From contig JBITNC010000001.1 of assembly GCA_050084985.1 (NCBI GenBank), positions 138,446,001 to 138,510,000 of the forward strand: a DNA stretch of 64,000 bases, written 5' to 3'. The translations under genes were made by a program, and so were the position numbers. This document shows, in pieces, positions 48,180-58,379 of the stretch. The DNA comes from Nageia nagi (lineage: Eukaryota; Pinophyta). The notes below the pieces were generated by a model. It was not told where the DNA came from. It did not search any database and was given only the letters and a program-made list of their open reading frames with translations. The first letter of the stretch is position 1. Each line of letters starts with the position of its first letter.

Positions 48180-48925
48180 ATATTTATTTTGATTCATCTT
48201 TTTAACTAAGAATGCAACTATTTGGCATTGGAGAAGCATCAATATATTATCCAAATCATACAACTAATTGAAAAGATCACCATTCATGTCACCTATGTGA
48301 TGTTACATATAAACAATTATCTAAATTTATTATTTTCTTTCAAATTTTCAATGGTTTGATGTATTTATTAAATTTTATTCTTAATTATCATATTGATTCA
48401 TATCTTAAGCATATAACTTCTTATATTTATTATATGCAATAAGTATTAATATTAAATTTTTATTATTTTACCAATAAAGAATGTGAATTTAGTTTTTATT
48501 AATACAATGTTATATTTATCATTATATTAAAATAATCAAGAAGAAAGAAGACAAAAAACCAAAAAAAACATAAAAAATTGGATTATGTTCTAACCTATAA
48601 GGATTCATGTTGTTATGAGTATGTTAATGTGATACAACAAATATTATTCTATATGAATATTGTTAAATACATTTTTTTAAATAAAGAGTCTTTGTATTAT
48701 TGGTATAAATATGGTAATCATTTTCCTTTAGCAATGTATTATGTAGATGTGTTCAAGATGCGTACCAATTAGTTATATGTATTTAACACTCCTAAACTAT
48801 CATACTTCTTATTAATTCTTGAATGTGCTAAAGAAGTACATATATTTAAAATTCTTGAATAATTTAAAAGCATATTTTATAATATGATTTAAATGTAGAT
48901 GATCTAACTATGATTTTTTATGAAG
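48180..48925 (-). repeat. Dispersed repeat, inverted copy of 1.5-2.3 kb
   Basis: Reverse complement of 1,510-2,260 with the same block order. Mutations are numerous, so both copies are old. No coding sequence. Confidence 0.6.
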
Positions 48926-49229
48926 GATATGAGAGTCAAATCAAGAGTTATTCCTAACTTGCTCACTTGGGACACATGGCGAAATGAGGTATGTTGAACC
49001 CATAGAAGTTACATTTGTAGTAAGAATAGTTAGAACATCTATTTCATGTGAAGCCATTGCATGTAGAAGGAAGTCAAGGCATAAGTTTGTATTCAAAATA
49101 AGACTAGGGAAGGAACCTAGTGATGCAAAGCTATTAGGAGAAAATCAAGGACAGATAGGAAAGAAGAATAGGAGGAGACTTACTAAGAACTGAACTAGCT
49201 TCACCATAGGAAATAAAGGACAAACCTGA
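48926..49229. other. No gene recognised
   Basis: A 69-codon plus-strand frame at 48,984-49,193 is basic at its end (GKKNRRRLTKN) but matches no family I know. Confidence 0.4.
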
Positions 49230-49800
49230 AAGTATGGAAGATTTTATGTTAAGGGAGTTTATATTGCTTCATTTGTGCTTGTAAGGGATATGATGAGCAA
49301 GTCTCAATGGATTATTAGGTAAATTATTAGCTTTAAACATCCCCTTACCATATCTACCATTTTTCTACTCTTCCTCTCAACTATGTCATTTTATTGAGGA
49401 GTGTCCTTGGTTGTTAGCTACCTTTTTAAGTCATTCTTAATACAAAAATTCTAAAATTTGTATGATATGTACTCTCTACCTCTATTAGTTCTTAAAATTT
49501 TGAGAAAATAACTATTTTACTTCTCAACTAATTATTTAATTTTTTTGAAAGTTCTAGATTTTTCTTTTAATGGATATACCTAGAGATTCCTACTATAATT
49601 ATCAATAAATGTTAAGAAATGCATCATACCTAATAATGAAGTAACTTCAAATGGTCTAAATAGATCTAAGTGTACTATCTCTAATAGCTCTCTAGGACCT
49701 TCCTATTAGAAATTATTCCCTATGGTATTTTCCTATTATGCATCCCTCACATTCTGCATCTAGCCTTTGGATGAGTACTAAACCTATTACCATGTTCCTC
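49230..49800 (-). pseudogene. copia integrase fragment
   Basis: On the minus strand, with frame shifts, the sequence follows the second half of a copia integrase. It keeps CEGCIIGK-like start near 49,745, ILRTNRGREYIS near 49,495, QNDIVERKSRKMVDMVRG near 49,390 and a following block. The catalytic Asp of the TDRGGEY motif reads Asn. No other pol part joins it directly. Confidence 0.65.
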
Positions 49801-50219
49801 TTAAGTAAAACTTGTAATTAATCATGGAATTTAGTAGGTTCCTCTTGTAATATATTTTATTAATACCTTGTACTTTCATGTTTATGACTTTGAATAGAAG
49901 ACTTAATGGTTCAATGTAGCCCCCTATGAGCCCCAAGTGGGACATCTCCCTCCCAAGCCTAGATTAGGAGTTATTATTGTACTTGGAGATCTAGATCATG
50001 ATTGTAGGAATCCCAAGTTCTATTATTACACTTAGATGAATGGATAGACACCTACATGCATGCACCAACCTTAGGGAGACTCCTATATCCCCATGTTGGT
50101 CCATCTTGATACCAAGACCCCAAGTATGACTCCTTGACCCATGTGGGTATGTGTGGTACTCCTATACCCTTACATTGACACTTAATGTACCCATCCTACC
50201 ACATCAAAATTTGCTTTAG
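49801..50219. other. No gene seen
   Basis: Contains loose repeats of words such as ttctattattacactt and gaccccaagtatgac. No frame or element end is recognised. Confidence 0.4.
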
Positions 50220-50359
50220 AATTTACATAAAAAAAGGTAAAAAAATGGAAAAAAAAATAAAATGACTCATGTTGACATAGGAGGGCATGATTTAATTTCA
50301 ATTTTTTTTCATGTTTTAAGATGCAAAAAAGGATGCAAGTCATCCTTTTGGTAGTAGTA
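50220..50359. mobile_element. Isolated CACTA right end
   Basis: The segment ends gatgcaaaaaaggatgcaag, then tcatccttttggtagtagta. It matches the right end of the 8.3-28.8 kb CACTA element except for the last base (A for G). No matching left end is visible upstream in this segment, so it is a truncated relative. Confidence 0.75.
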
Positions 50360-50893
50360 CAAGGTTTGAGGAGGTCTCCTGCAATGGAGAGGATTTATAT
50401 TTTGAGGGAGCATAATATCCCATAGTTTTGATATCTTTCTAGTAGTGAGAGACATTCAGTTATGCCCTAGTTGGCTCCTTGGAGCCCAACATCAACCCTA
50501 TTGGGCCTAGTATTGTATATTATCATATTTTATCATACATACATATGTTATGGTATTGGATATCATAATGTATGGTGTGTATACTTATATTATACATATT
50601 TGGATTACCATTGCTTGTATATGTTTACATTGGCCAGATGTTGGTATTCTAGACTACTTTTCATTAATGTATGCTAGTATGGGTGAGATGTTACCATCTA
50701 GGTATTGTTAATGCTTAATACTGAATCCCTATCTTTGACATTACCATATTTACATTATAATAACTTGAATTGGATTCCCTAAACCTAATTATGCAATATT
50801 TATGGTTCTACTTGAAATTGATTTCGTAGGCTTGACATCAAGGTTTACTTGTTTGAATTTGTTGATTATTGCTTGAGGTTGTGTTTGGACCTT
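50360..50893 (+). repeat. Probable LTR of gypsy-3
   Basis: Noncoding DNA that ends directly before a primer binding site and a gag gene, as a 5' LTR would. No second copy is visible in the window, so the ends are not fixed. Confidence 0.4.
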
Positions 50894-50898
50894 AATAG

Positions 50899-50910
50899 TG
50901 GTATTAGAGC
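50899..50910 (+). other. Primer binding site, tRNA-Met type (gypsy-3)
   Basis: TGGTATTAGAGC differs by one base from the common plant TGGTATCAGAGC primer site and precedes a gag gene. Confidence 0.75.
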
Positions 50911-50959
50911 TTAGATCTAGCCAAACTATGTATGAGACCTATAGTTAATTGTTGATAAA

Positions 50960-53010
50960 CAAATCTAGAGTCGAATAGAGATGGCATTACTAGGAAAAGT
51001 GAAAGGTCACATATTGAGGAGATACCTTCAATGGCCATCCATGAGGAGGATCATTAGTAATGGAGGAATAAGATACAAAATGAAGGAATGTTAAAAGAGA
51101 AGAAGAGAGGTTGAGGGAGATATTTAGGGTCACCATTAGGAGGAAACCAACTTTGATTATATAATCCACCCTTGAACAAAAGTTTAATGAGCTCATTTCG
51201 ATAATTCATAACATGATCAAAGTTGTTACCACCATGTAGTAGTAACTAAATAGGCATATGTGGGTTCATGATGAGTTGAGAGATAGAATAGCCTCCCACA
51301 TCCTACTAAATATGATAAAGAGGAACCTCATAGGAGGATAAGGTAGATAATGAGCTGAGCATGGGGATGTCCTATAGTTTGGATATCAAATTCAAATTAC
51401 CATTGCTCTATGTGGCATCTAGAGCCCACATTTTTTATATCCCACTCACATCAGGAATTCTAGGGTACAAACCCTCTCCTAGGGAGAATTGTGGAGAAAG
51501 TATTGGTAGGATGGATGAGTAGCCTATCATTCCAAATCCATACAAACCTATATTCATGAATAAGTTTGGGAAAGATGCAAAGAATAAGGTACTTGGTTCA
51601 TTATAGTTGAATCAAATTTTTAGGGAGTATTACATTTTGGATCTAGCATTGACAAGAGATGTCAATTTTAGAGGCTACTTAGAAATCCTAGGATTGAAGG
51701 GATTAGTTCACATCATTGCATACTCCAAATAGATCATGGAATGATAAAGGTACCTATAATAGAAGATCAATAAGATATAGGTATAAATGTATGATACAAG
51801 AAGACAACAACTAGAGCATGGTTGCATCACCTACAAACTTATTTTACCTTGAGCCCTAATATTATGGAGGAGTATGCAATTCATTTTGCATCTTTGTATT
51901 TTGAGGGTGATTCCCTAGAGTGGTGATAGAATGAAGTTATTGGCCATGGTTATTCACTCATTACTTCCTTTGATGATTTTTTGTATGGTTGATCAAGAGG
52001 CTTGATCAAAACAAGATTTGATATCATTAAGGTAACATAGAGTGGTGAATGAGTATATGATAGAGTTTCAAAAGATTGTAGTCATGATTCATCACATTCC
52101 TAAGGAGAGGTTGATATTCCTCTTCATTGAAGATTTGATGGAGCCATTGCAAGGAATTACAAAGGTATCCTCTCCTAAGAACCTTGATAATGCTATTTAG
52201 GCTACTTATGATATGGACCCAATAGTAAATTTCATACAAAGGGCTAGTCACATAAAAGCCTCTTTTCAATAAATATGGGCCTAGTAAGGTTAAACCCTTT
52301 CCCCCTTGAACAAATTAGTTGGATGCAGCCACATGAAGGAAGCTAAGAGAGGAGGGAAAGTGCTTCTATTACAAGAATAATTGGGAGCCAAGGGATCATT
52401 GTCAATGCAAGGGATAAGTGTATTATATAGAGGTATTTTTAGGGGATTAGTTAGATGATATAGATTAGGATATTGGAGTAGACACCCTAGATAAGGTGGT
52501 AGCTTAGGTTGAAGGGCACATTAGGGAGCATGATCACCTCACTACATGGGATGAAGAAGTACCTCATGCTAAATATCATGGGAAATAATGAGTATAGGAT
52601 GTGATGGTATTGATCAATCTAGGAGCATCCCACCATTTATCGATGTAAATTTGTAGAAGAAAAGAATCTAAAGACCTAGGGGTTTGAGAGATTCAAATTT
52701 TCCAACACCAATGGTAAGCTCATACTAGTAGAACACACTATTGAGAGGTTTGTTGTGATATTATAGAATTGTATAGTGAGGGAGGATTTCTACATCTACC
52801 CCTTGAAGGGCTATCCTCACATTATCTTAGGAGTGAAATGGCTATTCAATTTGCGTGATATTTACCCCAATAATCAAAAATCACTATGAGTTTTGAGATT
52901 AATGGGAAGACCCACACATTGTAGGGGATTAGTCATGATTATCTATAAGTAAATAATAAGTGGCTTGAAGTAATTGAGTTGTGTTAGAATAAGGAGGAAG
53001 CAAAAGATGG
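50960..53010 (+). pseudogene. gypsy-3 gag and protease remnant
   Basis: Gag blocks include YCIHFASLYFEGDSLEW-like sequence (about 51,870-51,920), SFDDFLYG (51,970), VNEYMIEFQKIV (52,045) and a broken zinc knuckle CFYYKNNWEPRDHCQCKG (52,357-52,410). Protease and downstream parts are VLINLGASHH (52,605; normally DSGSSH, here the Asp reads Asn) and LKGYPHIILGVKWLF (52,800). The pattern is that of the chromovirus-like gypsy group. No RT or integrase follows before the gap. Many stops. Confidence 0.75.
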
Positions 53011-53099
53011 GGCCATGTTGAGAGAAGATGAGGTCCAACACAATATGAGGGGTAGTGGGGACCTTCTATACCACTTGTTATAGCCCAAAGTGTTTAGAG

Positions 53100-53480
53100 G
53101 GACTATGTTGGAGATTGGAGGAGCTAGGTATACCATGTTAGTACTTATAAGGGATATCCTCCCATTATTTGGTATCCAAAGGATTTATCATTACAAGTGG
53201 AGCATAAGAGATACTAGACATCCTATGTTGGGTACCTAGGAGACTCACCATCAAATATTGAGCCTTAGAAAGATTTTTCATCTTACATTCAACTTTAGGA
53301 CAATTAGGCATCACAATTGAGCTTTATAAAGTCTTAGCATCCCACATTGAGCCTTGGAGAGGCTAGGCTTCTTATTTTCAATTTGAAGGGATTTGAGCAT
53401 CTAATGGTTGGTATGAGGAGATGTTGGTTTTCCATACTGACCTAGAAGAGTTTGTGCACTTGATGTTGGATTAGATGGTA
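53100..53480. repeat. Degenerate tandem repeat in the 3' part of gypsy-3
   Basis: Words such as catcccacattgagcctt, catcacaattgagcttta and catcaaatattgagcctt recur at intervals of roughly 45-60 bp. Confidence 0.55.
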
Positions 53481-54130
53481 ATCTTGCATGCCATGTTGAG
53501 AGGTGGAGTCTTGGGATACATAGCCCATGATTAGGAAGCACAAAATCCCATGTTATGCTTGGGGGAGGATTGGATTCATTTGAAGAGTGAAGCCTAGCTT
53601 GTTTTTAACTTATATATGATTTTGTTAAGGTTATTAAAGGTGCATCTCCACATTAATACACATACACTTCATGTGTACTGAGAACTACAATGGAGCAACT
53701 AATGAGCAATGATAGTTATAGCAAACCAAGGTGTTTATAAGTTAATTCATGCATGGCATGAGGCTTTAGTAATCTACATTATACTACCATATTAGATGAA
53801 GAATATGGAAGTTGCATTTCACCTTCAACAACCACTTTATTAGTACTAAAGGATTTTGGCATGCATAACCCCTAGGCACCCATGTTGGATATTTTAGACC
53901 TCGATAAGGCAACATTGAATTAAACGAGCAAGGTGATGACTCCTACATTAGATATGTATAGAGCAAGTGTATAAAAAAACATTGAAGCCTCATTACTTAG
54001 ATATACCTAATTATTATTATACTTCATATCATATAGAGGATAAGAAACTTAACATATCTAAGCATATCCACTAGATACAATATCTAGAGGGATATCAGGA
54101 TAAGGATCCTATTCTTCTATAGTAATGGTT
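53481..54130. other. 3' region of gypsy-3, no gene
   Basis: The purine-rich word cttgggggaggattgga near 53,560 could be a polypurine tract. The sequence after it does not match 50,360-50,893 by eye. No frame seen. Confidence 0.4.
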
Positions 54131-54230
54131 NNNNNNNNNNNNNNNNNNNNNNNNNNNNNNNNNNNNNNNNNNNNNNNNNNNNNNNNNNNNNNNNNNNNNN
54201 NNNNNNNNNNNNNNNNNNNNNNNNNNNNNN
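54131..54230. other. Assembly gap of 100 N
   Basis: Second gap of exactly 100 N. To its right the gypsy-1 downstream frame resumes. Confidence 1.
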
Positions 54231-56570
54231 GATTAGGAGTTCAACCCCTGAATAAGGTTTGGATGGCCCTTGAGGGAATAAGGAAGTATAGAAATTGGAA
54301 AAATAAGCTAAAATATTTTTTCCTAAACCCAAAAGTCCTCATATAGTTATCAAATCTTGAGTGGGGTTCCAATAAAATTTATTATTATACAAAATTTAGA
54401 TTTGAGTATACAATAAAAATTCACCACATAGAGAGTGAATTATTTGAAAAACTTAAATATGACAAATACTGGGAGGCTTAGTATGCCAAATATCCCTTGC
54501 TAGAGTTGGGAAAACCCTTCCTCCTCATTGTTAAGGAAAATTTGCTACAAGACCAAGGCTAGTACAAGTAGGACAACCACCAGCATGGTTGAGCTTCCAA
54601 AGAAGGGAGAGCAAGATCCTTTAGACACTACCACCTCTTCTTGAGAGCCTTCCCTAAAAAAGAAAATAAAAATACAAACCCTTGCTCAAAAATAATAAAT
54701 CCTAAAGAAAGAAGAGAAGCCTATAGAAAAACCTCGTACCACTATGATAAGGCCACAATCACAAATAATTATACCTTCACCCTTAGAGGCTATAGGAGAA
54801 ATTCCAAAGGTGGTGGCAACAGAGGTAGAAATGTTTGATATAAAAAAGTTAAGAGAGCCCCAAGATACGGATACTAGTGCTACATAAGGAGCCTAGATAT
54901 AAGAATAAACCTTAGAAAAGGAGCAAACCCAAATTCAACAAGGTAGGGGAAGCATACTTGGAGCTAGTAGATCTGTAGTAGCTACACCTAGAGGAGGACT
55001 AGGAGATGATGATGAATCTAGAAAAAAAAAGACTCTATCCCAATGGATAAAGCTAAGGATGAAGATAAGATCAAAAAAGAGGCAAAACAAGAAATAAAAG
55101 TTCAAGACCTAACACCTCCCTAGTAGTCATATCCTACCCAATAAGTTGAGATATCTACTTCAAGTGGAATTAGTACTCCTCATTCTTTAATTCTTATATC
55201 CTCACAAGAGAAAATAAAATCAATTTTATCTACACAAATTGTAGAGCCCATTGATTGAGCAACTGTTATCAATAAGTATCCTATGCTCCCTAAGTAACAA
55301 TTGAGAATTTTGAGCAAGGTAATATAAATAGGAGATATTAAAATAGCATAGATGCCTTTCAAAGAAGGGAAAATAGATATTACTCCCATAGCTATAATAG
55401 ATGTAAATATGTAGAGTGCACCGATAATTGATCAATCAAGATTCTTGGTAAATCCTTCAATGGAAACCAACAAAAATCTTCAAGCAATGGAGAATAAAAT
55501 AGAAAAATTGAATAAGAAAATAGATCAGTATAAGAAAAACTACTCCCTTAAAGATAAAATAGTAGTTGGTTTATAGAATAAAAATAAATACTTGATTTCA
55601 AAGCTTGACAAGTAGAAGCTAGAGTTTGATAAGAGCATAACAACAACTAAAGCTAAGCTAGATGTTACAAATCAAACAATACAAGATCTCAAAGCTTAGG
55701 CTACAATCATTGATACTCAAAAGGTTAAGTAAGTTAAGGATGAGCTACAAATTATCATTACAACAAATAAAATTTTATCTAATGATAATGCAAAGTTGTT
55801 ATTGCTCATAAATAATTTTAAAAAATCCTTGGTGGAGTAACTTGAAGAAAGAATGATAACATTATCACACTTACATCTACTGAAGGAAGACATAATACAA
55901 GCAATCAAGGAGTTCCACATGCAAACCACTCTCCATAAGCTATATTTGGATACATCTAGGATAGTTTTAAGAAAAATGCAGGCCTATTTAAGGGTTTTGA
56001 TTCAAAAGGACATAGCAGAAATCTCTCCCAAACCAAGACAATTATATCAAAGGAGGATTTGAGATATTTGTGAACTCTAACATTTGATGTTCTACATGGA
56101 TATTAATAAGCATCAGCTCATAATAGAGCTAGGATTCATTAATAAATTCTTTAATTCTTTGATTAAGATGAAGGCTCCCAAATTATGGGAAGAATAAGAT
56201 GTACAAGGTAGTGCTGCTAGTTGGGTAGCCAATACCAATTAGTTCTTGAACAATCCTTTTATGAGAAGCAAATCTTAGACTTATAATAAATAAATGAGTT
56301 GGTTTAGAAAGAAATTACAAGATTTTTGCATACTAAAAAGCTAAATAATGTTTTGATAGGGTTTAAAGTAGATACAATGAAGATTAAGACATCCCCTATC
56401 TTATCATAGATTGACTATAAAGATCTCAATGATCTAAATAAAAAGATGCAACCATTCCTCCTGATAGAGCTAGTTGTAGCAGTTGAGACCCCTACCAAGT
56501 CTACTTTTGGAAAGCTACTAGAAGCAGCAAGTAGATGGTTTTATTCTCCAGTAGGTAGAGACCCCAAAGA
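54231..56570 (+). pseudogene. gypsy-1 downstream frame, second part
   Basis: Continues the frame broken at 38,790. The first piece (LGVQPLNKVWMALEG, then ELFEKLKYDKYWEA near 54,440) parallels gypsy-2 at about 42.6 kb (LDEKFKEMWRMEH). A basic, Lys/Arg-rich block follows (54,640-54,838). A Lys/Glu-rich coiled coil (about 55,450-55,990, for example ENKIEKLNKKIDQYKKNY) matches the coiled-coil tail of gypsy-2. The length of about 2.3 kb also equals that of the gypsy-2 part. Many stops. Ends 14 bases before the 3' LTR. Confidence 0.7.
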
Positions 56571-56583
56571 GCTACCAGAAGAT

Positions 56584-58362
56584 TGTATTCTTTCAAAATT
56601 ATACTCTAAATTGGGGTAATTCAAAATTATTCTTTATTCTTTTATTCTTTAGTACCTAAGAGTTATGTAATTAAGAGTGCCTGGGAGTGATGTTATTTCT
56701 TAGAGTCTCTATGAGCTGTAAATTCTTGTATTCTTTCATTCTTGTCAATTCCTCCTCTTCCCACTTCTCTATCTTAGAGTGTCAAGAATTGTAAATAAGA
56801 ATACCTGGGAGTTATGTTATTTTCTTAAAGTACCTAGAAGTTATGTAAATAAGAATACCCAAGAGTTATGTTATTTGCTTAGAGTACCTAGGAGTTATGT
56901 AAATAAGAATACCCAAGAGTTATGTTATTTTCTTAGAGTACCTAAGAGTTATATTGTTTTCTTAGAGTACTCGAGAGTTATGTAAATAAGAATGCTTGAG
57001 AGTTATGCAAATAAGAATGTACAAGAGTTATATTTATTCTCTTAGAGTGTCTAGAAATTATTGACACAAGTGTCTAAGAGTTGTATAAATTTAGATCCAA
57101 GACATCAAATAGAGCCCATCGATTCTGAGTGATGATGTTATAGTTTTTGATTAAAATCAACAGGTCCTAAAATAGGCAATGGTAGGTGAAGATTTATAAA
57201 GAAATCAAATAAATCCCTTTAATTTTGAGAGATGATATTATAATTTTGACTAAATCAATTGGTCTCGAAAGAGCTAGATCATCAACAAAGCCCAGATGAG
57301 GAAAATAGAAACCACCAAGCAAAGGTAAGAGTAAAGAAACACCCAGGTCCACTTTGTCTTAAGTGTTTGACCTTCAAGACCTTCTTAATGTGTTGACATC
57401 AACTCATTTTCACATAATAATGGTAGTTTCTTCTTGAATCAAGTTGACATTATGTTACCAACCACCATTACTCTGATTATTAATATCTATAGTAGAGATC
57501 ATAAAGATTACAGAGAAGTAGATAGTAGCTGATAGATCATAATACCAAATTGTATCCATCAATTTATAGGTAAATAATTATTTAGATGGCTACAGTGCTA
57601 TCTTCAATCAGCTATAGGGTCTAAAAAGGAGCAATTAATGACATGTCAGAAGGATTGTGGCTCTATGGACATGACTATTTAGAAATTGCAAATTCCTAGA
57701 TAGTCATGCTATTGGTACTTATTCATTATATAATCTAACATAGTTGTAGTATTTATGTAAATAGTGCTATTTTAGTTATTTCATTCAATGCTAGCAATTA
57801 TGTATATTAATGAAACCCAATGACCCAAGAAAGGGGGGAAGTTGTATAAATAGCTAACTTTTAGAGATCAAAAAGGTCAAACATTTTAGCAAATTTGCCC
57901 AAATATGTAGGATATATTCACATATGATAATACAAATAAATAATGCTTTGTTCTCTTACAAAAAAGTGGATATTTATTGCTTTTGTGGATGTTATGTGTG
58001 AAATAGTTTCTTCAAATTATGGCTATGTATTGTGATTGTGAGACCCCAAGTGTGAGATAGCTTACTATTCTTAATCTTGGCCATGGATTGTTGCCTATGC
58101 TACAATGCTTGGGTTGTATATTTTTTATTTTAGCTCTTTTTATTTACTTTTCTCTTTCTTGTAACTCTTTTTCCTTTCATTTCTTTCTTATTACTTTTAA
58201 CCTTAAATATAGATAGGAATCGACCTATAAACTAGAGATTGAGCAGAAAACCAACATGAGTGCATCCCCACCACTTTCTACTCTTTTAAGAAACCTACCA
58301 TTGCAAGAAATAGAGAACACAATCAAACCAAACCCTTTGAGGTTATGTTATACTGATCAATA
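56584..58362 (+). repeat. 3' LTR of gypsy-1
   Basis: Starts TGTATTCTTTC after a purine-rich aaagagctaccagaagat. Matches 29,182-30,928, including the 52-bp-type minisatellite (about 56,660-57,065) and the TATA box. Confidence 0.9.
57845..57853 (+). promoter_or_regulatory. TATA box of gypsy-1 3' LTR
   Basis: TATAAATAG, in the same context as 30,414-30,422. Confidence 0.55.
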
Positions 58363-58379
58363 GAGAAATTCACAATGTG

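Larger units (their letters stand above)
29182..58362 (+). mobile_element. Ty3/gypsy element gypsy-1, interrupted by about 15 kb
   Basis: LTRs of 1.75-1.78 kb at 29,182-30,928 and 56,584-58,362 have the same orientation and order of blocks. Between them on the plus strand are gag, protease, an RVT_3-type RNase H, RT, RNase H, integrase and the first part of a long downstream frame, which stops at about 38,790 and resumes at 54,231. The flanks gagac (29,177-29,181) and gagaa (58,363-58,367) may be a mutated 5-bp target duplication. Outer boundaries are uncertain by a few bases. The element spans both assembly gaps, so its continuity relies on the scaffold. Confidence 0.82.

Noticed and set aside
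56779-56985. 68-codon frame with repeated NKNTQELCY
   Set aside because: It comes from the LTR minisatellite of gypsy-1.
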